Virus record (IMG/VR): IMGVR_UViG_3300034374_010659
Coordinates: 1 to 44,492 of that record
Source: a virus
Direction: 5' to 3' (one strand)
Length of the DNA stretch: 44,492 nucleotides
Shown piece by piece: positions 15,288 to 21,861 of the stretch. Under the pieces are notes generated by a model, which was not told where the DNA came from, did not search any database, and worked only from the letters and a program-made list of their open reading frames with translations. Each line of letters opens with the position of its first letter. The first letter of the stretch is position 1. Made by a program: the position numbers and the translations under genes.

Positions 15288-15811
15288 AATAATCGTAATT
15301 GCCCCTTGCTATCACAAGGGTAATTTTCTTCTAATACTTCACATAACGCTCTAACGCGCACATCACTCGGGTCAAACAACTGACCGAGTTCTAAAAAGTT
15401 TTTAAACTTCTTAGGTTTCTCTCGATCGACAAACATTGTTGTCCGCATCGATTCATCAGCTTGGATAGCCGCTACAATTTCCTTAAAGCCTTTGTGCTTG
15501 TTCTTGGTTTGATACAAACCAAAAGCACTCGCATTCCAAACAAGCTGTGTCATCACATTAAAATGATTTTGATACATGATGCTCTCATGTTTGGATTGTC
15601 GTAGCTTGCCGGCTTTAGGCCGGTAAATAATAAGTACTAAAGGAAAGTGTGCTTTCACCCAATCAGGATGATCTATCCCTAAATCAAAAGGACAATCTTT
15701 AAGATTGTCCCATGTTAGTTTTTCCGGATAAATAGTATCGATTTCTGCTCTTAAACGTTCAAAGTAATTGAGTAGTCTGTTTAAATCAATTACTTCTGTA
15801 GTTTTCGCCAT
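15284..15811 (-). CDS. Hypothetical protein (175 aa) with many intragenic hairpins
   Basis: This 175-residue protein has a middle segment VKAHFPLVLIIYRPKAGKLRQSKHESIMYQNHFNVMTQLVW and no named motif that I recognise. It overlaps both neighbours. Its coding sequence carries several inverted repeats: TTGGTTTG/CAAACCAA (15504-15522), GGACAATC/GATTGTCC (15690-15710), CCCTTG/CAAGGG (15303-15320), and a GC-rich one near 15606-15622. This is the highest density of hairpins in any gene here. Confidence 0.55.
   Translation of the reverse strand: MAKTTEVIDLNRLLNYFERLRAEIDTIYPEKLTWDNLKDCPFDLGIDHPDWVKAHFPLVLIIYRPKAGKLRQSKHESIMYQNHFNVMTQLVWNASAFGLYQTKNKHKGFKEIVAAIQADESMRTTMFVDREKPKKFKNFLELGQLFDPSDVRVRALCEVLEENYPCDSKGQLRLL
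15504..15522. repeat. Intragenic perfect hairpin, 8-bp arms, 3-base loop
   Basis: TTGGTTTG pairs with CAAACCAA around ATA, in codons for GLYQTK of gene 15284-15811. Confidence 0.55.
15690..15710. repeat. Intragenic perfect hairpin followed leftward by a T-rich tract
   Basis: GGACAATC pairs with GATTGTCC around a 5-base loop. Read leftward it is followed by TTTTGATTT, so it resembles a weak terminator inside gene 15284-15811. Confidence 0.55.
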
Positions 15812-16232
15812 AACGTTCTTTTCTTATTTGAATTTTAGCTTCTGCATAAGAATAGCCCATTGCTTTTTGGCAATGGCGTTCTACTTTGTGTATGATCGCT
15901 TTATAATTGCGATTATTCATATAGCGACCAGGTGTTTTGTAGTAATAGGCATACCTGTTGACTAAATTATTTGACACCATAACACACAAGTCCATATCTG
16001 TCAATTTGTAAGAAACAGTTCCTTCAGACCATGCTTTCATATACTCCATGTATGCTTTTTTCCCTTTTTTTCGTAAAGAAAATCCAGCAACTTTGACAGC
16101 GTGTTCAAATATGTATTTGGCTAAATCAGTAAGAGTATGTACCTCATCAAGCAGTACATACTCATTATTACTGTAAACTCTGTAATACTTGTCTTTAATC
16201 ATCACCATCGTATTTACTAAATACTCTGTCAA
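15786..16232 (-). CDS. Hypothetical protein (148 aa)
   Basis: This 148-residue basic protein (MTEYLVNTMVMIKDKYYRVYSNNEYVLLDEVHTLTDLAKYIFEHAVKVAGFSLRKKGKKAYMEYMKAWSEG...) has no recognised motif. It overlaps the nucleotidyltransferase gene by 38 bases. A perfect 10-bp inverted repeat with an 11-base loop lies near codons 24-33. Confidence 0.55.
   Translation of the reverse strand: MTEYLVNTMVMIKDKYYRVYSNNEYVLLDEVHTLTDLAKYIFEHAVKVAGFSLRKKGKKAYMEYMKAWSEGTVSYKLTDMDLCVMVSNNLVNRYAYYYKTPGRYMNNRNYKAIIHKVERHCQKAMGYSYAEAKIQIRKERYGENYRSN
16133..16163. repeat. Intragenic perfect hairpin, 10-bp arms
   Basis: GAGTATGTAC pairs with GTACATACTC around an 11-base loop, in codons for EYVLLDEVHT of gene 15786-16232. 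Confidence 0.65.
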
Positions 16233-17157
16233 TAATCTTGTTCATGTATGAAGGATTCAGCTTTGTAGGATTCGTCTTGCGAATAGCTTCGATTAACGCA
16301 CTAAAGTATGCGATATCAACTCCAATAAGCTGTTCTTCTAAAACGATAGGATTGCGTAAATCCAAATCAGCACATTGGAAAAGCATCTTTAGTACTTCTC
16401 CAGCGTTCATTGTCCATTTACGCGCTATGAATTTCTTCATGCGAATAACAGATGTCAATGGATACAATGAACCTTGATAACGCAGTTCTTTAGTCATTAA
16501 AGATTCTAATGCATCAGTATTGGTTACCAATCCTTTTTTGAATGTGAAATAATTCGTCGCATGAATAAAATCAAACGACTTATGTATTTCTTCAATAGTT
16601 CCTGAAAATCGTGTTACGATTTGAATATCATTCGATAATGATATTGCATTCTGAGAAAAGAACAAAGGTATGTATACATTATCAGGGATTTCCTTGAAAT
16701 TGTTATATGTTACAGATGATTTTTTATCCCCTTGTAACACATTTGTTTTTTCATGAATTAAATCAGGAGCATAACCCCCACCGTCAATATCGATTTTTAT
16801 TTGTCCAGGGTGTAAAGATTTAATTCTTACAGCACGTTCTGAAACATTCTCGCCATATTCAGTGTTTTCATACATTTCATCACCAGCTAATCGATCAAGA
16901 TATTGCTGTTTTAAATTACCGTCCAATACTTTAATACTATGAAAGTCGCAATAGTATTGCGTTAAACGTTTCAAAACATTAATGTCTTGAATGTAAACAT
17001 CATAATCATTGACAGGTTCTTGCAAGAGTAAACTTGCAATAGATCCACCTGAAACAACGACGTTATCTCTAACGTCGTCTTGTAGGTGTGTAGGAAGCGT
17101 GCTAATCCACGCATTCAATTTCTGTGAGATTACTCTCTTAATAGTTTTAATCTTCAT
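16195..17157 (-). CDS. Phage nucleotidyltransferase (Pol-beta superfamily)
   Basis: This 320-residue protein has VVVSGGSIASLLLQEPVNDYDVYI at about 33-56: the GGS of the nucleotidyltransferase fold followed by the metal-binding pair D-x-D (51, 53). A later IDIDGGG (about 119-125) may supply the third acidic residue. A following segment, FDFIHATNYFTFKKGLV...ELRYQGSLYPLTSVIRMKKFIARKW (about 193-248), is shared by phage nucleotidyltransferases. The enzyme would transfer a nucleotide to RNA, protein or a small molecule; the substrate is unknown. Possible roles include tRNA 3'-end repair and counter-defence. A 9-bp hairpin lies at 17057-17078. Confidence 0.7.
   Translation of the reverse strand: MKIKTIKRVISQKLNAWISTLPTHLQDDVRDNVVVSGGSIASLLLQEPVNDYDVYIQDINVLKRLTQYYCDFHSIKVLDGNLKQQYLDRLAGDEMYENTEYGENVSERAVRIKSLHPGQIKIDIDGGGYAPDLIHEKTNVLQGDKKSSVTYNNFKEIPDNVYIPLFFSQNAISLSNDIQIVTRFSGTIEEIHKSFDFIHATNYFTFKKGLVTNTDALESLMTKELRYQGSLYPLTSVIRMKKFIARKWTMNAGEVLKMLFQCADLDLRNPIVLEEQLIGVDIAYFSALIEAIRKTNPTKLNPSYMNKIIDRVFSKYDGDD
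17057..17078. repeat. Intragenic perfect hairpin, 9-bp arms, near the active-site codons
   Basis: ACGACGTTA pairs with TAACGTCGT around a 4-base loop, in codons for DVRDNVVV just upstream of the GGS motif. An outer CACCT/AGGTG pair flanks it. Confidence 0.65.
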
Positions 17158-17329
17158 CTTCTGTACCGGTATTAGTTGCTACTTTTTCGTCTTTTTGTTT
17201 TTCCAATTCATCAATCCACCAAGATCGGTATTGGTCAGCGCTACTTTGTAATTCTTCAACTCGCTGTGTCAGTTTAACAATGTTCATAGCTTGTGCTACA
17301 ATTACATCTTTTAATTCTTGTTCTGTCAT
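17147..17329 (-). CDS. Short coiled-coil protein (60 aa)
   Basis: The ATG at 17329 has the AATTATG context and gives MTEQELKDVIVAQAMNIVKLTQRVEELQSSADQYRSWWIDELEKQKDEK, a heptad-patterned helix with a polar tail. The longer frame to 17389 runs through the intergenic palindrome at 17350-17386, so it is not preferred. Function unknown. It overlaps the nucleotidyltransferase start by 11 bases. Confidence 0.6.
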   Translation of the reverse strand: MTEQELKDVIVAQAMNIVKLTQRVEELQSSADQYRSWWIDELEKQKDEKVATNTGTEDED

Positions 17330-17349
17330 AATTCTGATTTTTAAATGTA

Positions 17350-17386
17350 CCCCGTATACCCCATTATATATGTGGTGTATACAGGG
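17350..17386. promoter_or_regulatory. Interrupted intergenic palindrome with GTATAC core
   Basis: CCC-GTATAC-CCA on one arm pairs with TGG-GTATAC-GGG on the other, with one mismatch on each side of the core and a central A/T-rich loop. It fills the gap between two leftward genes and lacks a T tract. It is more likely an operator or mRNA-stability element than a terminator. Confidence 0.4.
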
Positions 17387-17404
17387 CAATGTTGTTTTTA
17401 AAAT

Positions 17405-17662
17405 TTATTCGTTTACAAATACTTTAAAAATATGATTGCTCTTGGAAAAAGTATATTCCATAGCGTCAAGATTTTTATGTTCTCTCTGTTCTTTTAGGAA
17501 AGCATGTTTTTTAATACTTTCTAAATCTACATTGCGCTTCCAGCCATTAAATGTAATTGCCGGTGATGTTTCCACATATACACGATTTAAGGATATATGG
17601 AAAAACTGATCCATATCAATAAGCTTACGAAGCTTATTGAAAAATTCTACTGATTCTTTCAT
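17405..17662 (-). CDS. Small hypothetical protein (85 aa)
   Basis: This 85-residue protein (MKESVEFFNKLRKLIDMDQFFHISLNRVYVETSPAITFNGWKRNVDLESIKKHAFLKE...) has no recognised motif. It overlaps the upstream gene by four bases. An 11-bp perfect hairpin covers codons 8-15. Confidence 0.55.
   Translation of the reverse strand: MKESVEFFNKLRKLIDMDQFFHISLNRVYVETSPAITFNGWKRNVDLESIKKHAFLKEQREHKNLDAMEYTFSKSNHIFKVFVNE
17616..17640. repeat. Intragenic perfect hairpin, 11-bp arms, 3-base loop
   Basis: TCAATAAGCTT pairs with AAGCTTATTGA around ACG, at codons for FNKLRKLID near the start of gene 17405-17662. Placement close to the start could influence translation. Confidence 0.7.
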
Positions 17663-17982
17663 GATTTTTGATTTTTAATCTTTTCAACTGTCCATAAAAG
17701 GTCGCACACAAGCGCATAGGTATGTCTTAAAGGCACTTTACGTTTAATTGGGCCTATGATACCAGATTTTAATAAAGCTTCGTACATACCTTCGTTTTCG
17801 CTATAATCTTTAATGATTATTTCGTCGTCAGCGAGTTTCACATAATCAATGTTCAGTGTCGCTGTTGCTACTGCGTCTCCGGTAGCTTCTTCTACTAAGG
17901 TGATTGCGGTTCTTTTATTAGCATAATTACCATATACCAGAACGCAATCCCATTCTTTGAATTTTACAAGATTTTTTCCCAT
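17659..17982 (-). CDS. Hypothetical protein (107 aa)
   Basis: This beta-rich protein (MGKNLVKFKEWDCVLVYGNYANKRTAITLVEEATGDAVATATLNIDYVKLADDEIIIKDYSENEGMYEALLKSGIIG...) resembles a small phage family that ends with a helix after an IxxYSENxGxxxxLxxxGII pattern. I know no function for it. A bulged 10-bp inverted repeat (ATTGCGGTTCT with AGAACGCAAT) lies within it. Confidence 0.6.
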   Translation of the reverse strand: MGKNLVKFKEWDCVLVYGNYANKRTAITLVEEATGDAVATATLNIDYVKLADDEIIIKDYSENEGMYEALLKSGIIGPIKRKVPLRHTYALVCDLLWTVEKIKNQKS

Positions 17983-18038
17983 AAATAAAAGTTACTGTTT
18001 AAGCGTATTTAATCGGCAACGCTTTATAGCCGTAGCCG

Positions 18039-18515
18039 TTAGGCGCAATTGTAGTTATACACCACTCTATTATCAAAGTGCTTCTTTTCTCCTTTCTCCC
18101 AATATTCATTTCTACCCTTATAATCTTTCTCTAACTTCAATGTTATGCCATTTTCAATAGGTTCAAGAAGCACTCCTTTAACTTTCCTATTACCTTTATA
18201 TGTAAACTCAACAGAAGAACCAACTGCACCTAACAATGTGTATAGTGCATTATTTATTTCTTCCATAGTTGCTTTTTGTCTTTTTTCCAATTCTTCTTTG
18301 TAACGATAATAATTCAAACGATTTAAGGCTTCTTCTCCATAAAGCGTTAATTCATCCATCCACATATCAGCAGGATCACCAACTCCGCTACCAATTATTA
18401 TTGTGTGACCTTCATCAGCTCTCCTTTCAATATATCTAATGATATTTTTCAAATGATTTAACTCTAAATCACACAATTTAATTTTTCTACCGTCTTTTGT
18501 TTTATGATATTTCAT
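18039..18515 (-). CDS. Hypothetical protein (158 aa)
   Basis: The N-terminal half is helical (LCDLELNHLKNIIRYIERRADEGHTI) and the middle has coiled-coil character (YRYKEELEKRQKATMEEINNALY). The C-terminal third is beta-rich (VEFTYKGNRKVKGVLLEPIENGITLKLEKDY). No family is recognised. It starts just after the strong terminator at 18534-18579, so it may need read-through or its own promoter. Confidence 0.55.
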   Translation of the reverse strand: MKYHKTKDGRKIKLCDLELNHLKNIIRYIERRADEGHTIIIGSGVGDPADMWMDELTLYGEEALNRLNYYRYKEELEKRQKATMEEINNALYTLLGAVGSSVEFTYKGNRKVKGVLLEPIENGITLKLEKDYKGRNEYWEKGEKKHFDNRVVYNYNCA

Positions 18516-18533
18516 TTTTAAAAAAGTTGTTAA

Positions 18534-18579
18534 AAGGTGACTAATTAACCATTTATATATACTGTTAATTGGTCACCTT
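18534..18579 (-). terminator. Long-stem terminator after gene 18597-19064
   Basis: AAGGTGACTAATTAAC (18534-18549) pairs with GTTAATTGGTCACCTT (18564-18579): 16 bp with one G-T wobble and a 14-base loop. Read leftward it is followed by TTTTAACAACTTTTTT. It lies 18 bases past the stop at 18597. Confidence 0.75.
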
Positions 18580-18596
18580 ATTAGTGCCTGCTCTTA

Positions 18597-19064
18597 TTAC
18601 CACCAAGATGAGTAATAGTATTTGTATCCTTCTTCATGTGCGTCTATAATAGCCTTCAGAGGCTCTAAGATGCTTTCTAAGGACTTTAAATACCATTTGG
18701 TATAGTTGGTACTACCGAAGAAAAAACCGCCTTGTGTTGGCAGTATTTCATTTAATTTTTCTTCTGTTTCATAATCAGGTACTTCAAAAGGTTCTTTTTC
18801 TTCAAAACGTTTGCCGTCTTTCCAGCCAGAAGATGTTACAAGCATTTCAGTTCGTGTACCTCCTTCTTTGTACGTTTTAACGGCTTCTTTACACGTTTCA
18901 AGAAATTCTTTTAGTGTGTCTAAAGGAACTTCTCCCTGATCATTATCTCCGCCTACGCGTTCTACAAACCACGCATGAATGTGGTTTTCTTTTCTCCAGT
19001 AGAAAACTTCAAAGTTTTCACCGGTTCTTTCGTCATGTTTGTGTAACCATGCATCTAATCCCAT
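18597..19064 (-). CDS. Conserved phage protein beginning MGLDAW (155 aa)
   Basis: The pattern MGLDAWL-x-K...FYWRKENHIHAWFVERVGG...ILPTQGGFFFGSTNYTKWYLKSL matches a widespread small phage/bacterial family (MGLDMY..., YWRKaN-IH-WF, LPTq-GFFFGsT-YD--Y). Its members are sometimes mis-annotated and have no proven activity. It ends with a strong terminator. Two short perfect hairpins occur inside (18966-18987 and 19002-19019). Confidence 0.65.
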   Translation of the reverse strand: MGLDAWLHKHDERTGENFEVFYWRKENHIHAWFVERVGGDNDQGEVPLDTLKEFLETCKEAVKTYKEGGTRTEMLVTSSGWKDGKRFEEKEPFEVPDYETEEKLNEILPTQGGFFFGSTNYTKWYLKSLESILEPLKAIIDAHEEGYKYYYSSWW

Positions 19065-19075
19065 AATTTCTGATT

Positions 19076-19348
19076 TTATTCGATTATTGTATTGTTTAAT
19101 TTGTCCATTAATTCACGTACACCATGTTGATTCAGCATAGGTACACTACGCTTTCCTTTAATTGGGTCATGAATAATTACCTCATAAGGATATGGCGTGT
19201 TGGTATGCGCCATATCCCCTGTTACTACACGAATATAAATACCATTGCCAAAGGTATAATCCGCGTATTTATTCAATTCAGTAATGTATTCTCTACCATC
19301 GATTTTGGTAAAGCGTACAAACTTCAGTTTTGAAAACCACTGTTTCAT
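19076..19348 (-). CDS. Small hypothetical protein (90 aa)
   Basis: This 90-residue beta-rich protein (MKQWFSKLKFVRFTKIDGREYITELNKYADYTFGNGIYIRVVTGDMAHTNTPYPYEVII...) overlaps the PRTRC C gene by four bases, so it is probably translated with it. The family is not recognised. A 10-bp perfect hairpin (19188-19217) lies in its coding sequence. Confidence 0.55.
   Translation of the reverse strand: MKQWFSKLKFVRFTKIDGREYITELNKYADYTFGNGIYIRVVTGDMAHTNTPYPYEVIIHDPIKGKRSVPMLNQHGVRELMDKLNNTIIE
19188..19217. repeat. Intragenic perfect hairpin, 10-bp arms
   Basis: GGATATGGCG pairs with CGCCATATCC around a 10-base loop, in codons for GDMAHTNTPYP of gene 19076-19348. Confidence 0.65.
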
Positions 19349-19551
19349 CCTTTAGTACCTAAATTGGCTGTAAAGGTGTAAACAGCTTTACCATCTTCAA
19401 TGATTGGTCCTTCTACTGTAGCGTTGGCTAAAGCAGGATGTTTGTCGCTATAATATTTAGCGATTTGAAGCTCTGTCATGCTCCCTGAAACATCAGGTAA
19501 CACTTCGTCTTTATATTTAAAGACGCGTTCTAATTGTCTACTTGTTCCCAT
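19345..19551 (-). CDS. PRTRC system protein C
   Basis: This 68-residue protein matches PRTRC protein C across its whole length: RVFKYKDEVLPDVSGSMTELQIAKYYSDKHPALANATVEGPIIEDGKAVYTFTANLGTKG. The family pattern is R-F-Y-g---LpDP---ms-eevr-fYs--yPeLttA-veGP-v-dg--vYtF--avGtKG. PRTRC C is a small partner protein of unknown biochemistry, and its strictly conserved Gly-Thr-Lys-Gly end invites comparison with tails activated by ThiF-type enzymes. It is coupled to PRTRC E at a shared base. An 8-bp hairpin (19506-19525) lies near its start. Confidence 0.85.
   Translation of the reverse strand: MGTSRQLERVFKYKDEVLPDVSGSMTELQIAKYYSDKHPALANATVEGPIIEDGKAVYTFTANLGTKG
19506..19525. repeat. Intragenic perfect hairpin, 8-bp arms, in the PRTRC C gene
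   Basis: CGTCTTTA pairs with TAAAGACG around a TATT loop, at about codons 10-15. Confidence 0.5.
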
Positions 19552-20462
19552 TATTTTCCGTAATTATCAATTAATTTAAATAGTTTGTGTATGCTTTCCA
19601 CTGTTTGTTCGTCTTTGTTGATGCCAGTCAGTGTAAGCCCTTGTTTCTTAGCTTTCTCTCGAAGTTTTACCCACTCTGTTTCCACTGTAAGCTCTTTTGT
19701 AGCGTTGGCTAAATCAGCTAAACTTACTTGTGGTTGTGGGTATACTGAACCACCAGGCACCGGAATTGGAGCTGTTTTTGCACGCTCTTTAATACGCTCT
19801 CTGATAGTTGGTAATTCTGCAATTTCCTCAGGAGTTTTCGGAGGAGGAGGTGCTGTCATAGGTTCAAAAACGTCATCAGGATCCATTAAAGGTAATTCGT
19901 CAGGAGAAGCGTATGCTTCTTCCAACAATTCCTGTTCTTCTTCAGTAAGTATTAACGTACCTTGTGTTGTCGTTTTACTTTCTGATTTAGCTTCAATCGG
20001 TTTGGTTTCAACCTTTTCCTCTACAGGAGGAGGTTTAGGTTCCGATTTCTTTTCAGGCTTTTCGGGTTCTGTTGCTTGTGCAAACAGGTCCGGTTTGCTT
20101 TCTGATTTTGCTTCAGATTTGCCTTCTACTTTCGCAGTTGTTTTCTTTGCAGTAGTTTTCTTTGTAGCTTCTTTAGCTTTCGCAGTCAAATCTTTTTCAG
20201 CGTCCTCTAATGCCTTTGCTAAAGAATTGATACGTTCTACATTAGTTTGATGCGTATTTAAGAACTGTTGTAAGTCTTGTTGCATCATTTGTTCGATTTC
20301 TTCAGGTGTACCTTCAAATTCTAAAGGTGACACATTAAAGTCTGTTTTACTTGTTCGTAAGTTGAACTGTAAGAACATGTGAAGTTCACCAGCATTCTTA
20401 GATGGTGAAATTTTGAGTGTCACATCTAAGTGCGACACTACAGGTAATAGTGTTTGTAACAT
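19551..20462 (-). CDS. PRTRC system protein E
   Basis: This 303-residue protein immediately upstream of PRTRC C has the expected N-terminal domain (FLQFNLRTSKTDFNVSPLEFEGTPEEIEQMMQQDLQQFLNTHQTNVERINSLAKALEDAEKD), with a beta hairpin, the phrase PL-f-GTpeEId, and a helical pair. A long low-complexity Lys/Glu/Ser/Pro linker follows (about 95-230), then a short helical tail (about 245-303). The E-C order is that of Bacteroidota PRTRC cassettes. Function unknown; the linker suggests a scaffold that joins partners. Confidence 0.75.
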   Translation of the reverse strand: MLQTLLPVVSHLDVTLKISPSKNAGELHMFLQFNLRTSKTDFNVSPLEFEGTPEEIEQMMQQDLQQFLNTHQTNVERINSLAKALEDAEKDLTAKAKEATKKTTAKKTTAKVEGKSEAKSESKPDLFAQATEPEKPEKKSEPKPPPVEEKVETKPIEAKSESKTTTQGTLILTEEEQELLEEAYASPDELPLMDPDDVFEPMTAPPPPKTPEEIAELPTIRERIKERAKTAPIPVPGGSVYPQPQVSLADLANATKELTVETEWVKLREKAKKQGLTLTGINKDEQTVESIHKLFKLIDNYGK

Positions 20463-20467
20463 AATAA

Positions 20468-20839
20468 TTAAGTATTTAATAATTGATATTCTAAAGCATC
20501 GTAGGTCAAGGTCATTGATTCTATACGTGCCATTAAACTTTCCAAATATTCTTTAAATTTTACATCATCATTACAAATGTAGTATCCTTTAGATGATGAT
20601 GCTAATCTTGGTACCAGTCCATGTACACGAATGTACTGAACTATTTTTCTAAGTTTCGGTGGCTTAACTTTAAATCCACTTGTTGGTGGAAAGTTATTTA
20701 GCCCTTGACACATTTCTTTGTTAGTGATTGCATTATCACTACCAATGTGTCTTTTTAGTCCTTTGACCACAAACGGTACTAACAACCGAATTTCTTCAGC
20801 TGTTAGATCCGAAGTAAAGTCTTCAAATCCTTGTAACAT
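20468..20839 (-). CDS. Winged-helix phage DNA-binding protein (putative)
   Basis: The segment NAITNKEMCQGLNNFPPTSGFKVKPPKLRKIVQYIRVHGLVPRLASSSKGYYICNDDVKFKEYLESLMARI (about residues 36-108) follows a phage winged-helix pattern (I-n-eIc---k---G-ki-spklRkII-yIR----iP-Lias-KGYy---d-ee---yi-Sl--Ri). It likely binds DNA as a regulator or replication accessory. It sits directly upstream of the PRTRC E gene, so it is a candidate regulator of that pair. Confidence 0.55.
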   Translation of the reverse strand: MLQGFEDFTSDLTAEEIRLLVPFVVKGLKRHIGSDNAITNKEMCQGLNNFPPTSGFKVKPPKLRKIVQYIRVHGLVPRLASSSKGYYICNDDVKFKEYLESLMARIESMTLTYDALEYQLLNT

Positions 20840-20841
20840 AG

Positions 20842-21153
20842 TTATTGTTTTCTTTTTTGCCTTTCAATTCTAAGCATAGCTATTGAAAGTTGTGGTGAAC
20901 AGTACATTACATTACCAGTAAAATCGCGGTTAAATCTTCCATTATTTTCTTTACTAAAACGTATTGGAAACCATTTTCCATTATCATCGCAGTCATAGAA
21001 AACAAAATCACGTGGATCTACTTTTTTTTCTGCTACTTTGAGCATTATCCATCGAATGGATATTTCATCTGCCATGTACAGTTTGCCTTGGTATTTAACC
21101 ATCGCAGTTTCATGTACAGGTATGTCTGTAAAAACTTGTCTTATATTTTTCAT
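20842..21153 (-). CDS. Hypothetical protein (103 aa)
   Basis: This 103-residue protein (MKNIRQVFTDIPVHETAMVKYQGKLYMADEISIRWIMLKVAEKKVDPRDFVFYDCDDNGKWFPIRFSKENNGRFN...) has a compact alpha/beta composition and no recognised motif. It starts the run that leads into the winged-helix and PRTRC genes, with gaps of only a few bases. Confidence 0.55.
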   Translation of the reverse strand: MKNIRQVFTDIPVHETAMVKYQGKLYMADEISIRWIMLKVAEKKVDPRDFVFYDCDDNGKWFPIRFSKENNGRFNRDFTGNVMYCSPQLSIAMLRIERQKRKQ

Positions 21154-21169
21154 AAGTTATTGTTTTAAA

Positions 21170-21430
21170 TTATTCACGCCAATAATTGTATATCTCAATG
21201 TATTCGAAATTTTTATGTTTTCGAGATATTACAACTTGTTTCCATTCTTTTACAAATGCCATAAGTTCATCAACAGTTTCAAACTTAATTTTTGGTTCAC
21301 CTTCAATAACTAAATCTCCTGATTCTTCATATGGAGAAAATGTAAATCCAAGTTCTTTAAGCTTTTTCATTTCTTTCTCGTGTTCCTTTTCATCATAATG
21401 GAATCGAGTAGTACGTAAGTTAAGTTCCAT
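21170..21430 (-). CDS. Small hypothetical protein (86 aa)
   Basis: This 86-residue protein (MELNLRTTRFHYDEKEHEKEMKKLKELGFTFSPYEESGDLVIEGEPKIKFETVDELMAFVKEWKQVVIS...) has the alternation of a helix, the strand LGFTF and a later helix seen in small phage proteins. No function is known to me. The gap to the next gene is four bases. Confidence 0.55.
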   Translation of the reverse strand: MELNLRTTRFHYDEKEHEKEMKKLKELGFTFSPYEESGDLVIEGEPKIKFETVDELMAFVKEWKQVVISRKHKNFEYIEIYNYWRE

Positions 21431-21433
21431 GTC

Positions 21434-21856
21434 TTAGTCAAATTGTTTACGCTTTCTGTATTGTCTTCGCACTCTTGGTGCATACTGTGTAGTATACAAG
21501 AATCCAAACACACTAAAGGCACCAGCGATAACAACACCGCTTTTCATAATCAGGACAACTCCTGTACCGAATAGGATAAGGTCAACAATCTTATCTCCAC
21601 GTTCTACAAGCCATTTTACATACTTGTTTGTTTCTGAAACAGCAACAAAGCCTGCGAACAGTAATGTACCGCCAGCTATGATACTTGTAACTACAGCAGT
21701 ACTTGCTATTACAGCTGTTGCTATCAGACCTCCAGCAATGAACAGTCCTGTTCTATTACTGATAAGGGTTTCTTTCGGTAAATCAAACAAAGGACGAGCT
21801 TCGTGTGTTATACAAAGCTCATCCAATGCAGATCTTTTTTGACTATATCTGCTCAT
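21434..21856 (-). CDS. Multi-pass membrane protein (140 aa)
   Basis: Residues about 37-73 (GLFIAGGLIATAVIASTAVVTSIIAGGTLLFAGFVAV) and about 91-122 (IVDLILFGTGVVLIMKSGVVIAGAFSVFGFLY) are strongly hydrophobic and glycine-rich, giving three or four membrane helices. The C-terminus is very basic (RVRRQYRKRKQFD), probably cytoplasmic. It could anchor phage complexes at the membrane or alter host surface properties; nothing more specific is supported. Confidence 0.6.
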   Translation of the reverse strand: MSRYSQKRSALDELCITHEARPLFDLPKETLISNRTGLFIAGGLIATAVIASTAVVTSIIAGGTLLFAGFVAVSETNKYVKWLVERGDKIVDLILFGTGVVLIMKSGVVIAGAFSVFGFLYTTQYAPRVRRQYRKRKQFD

Positions 21857-21861
21857 GTTTA

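Noticed and set aside
19585-20250. 221-residue rightward frame rich in Ser/Gly/Val
   Set aside because: It lies wholly opposite PRTRC protein E, whose Lys/Glu/Pro-rich linker gives a long open reverse frame. The leftward frame has family similarity; this one has none.
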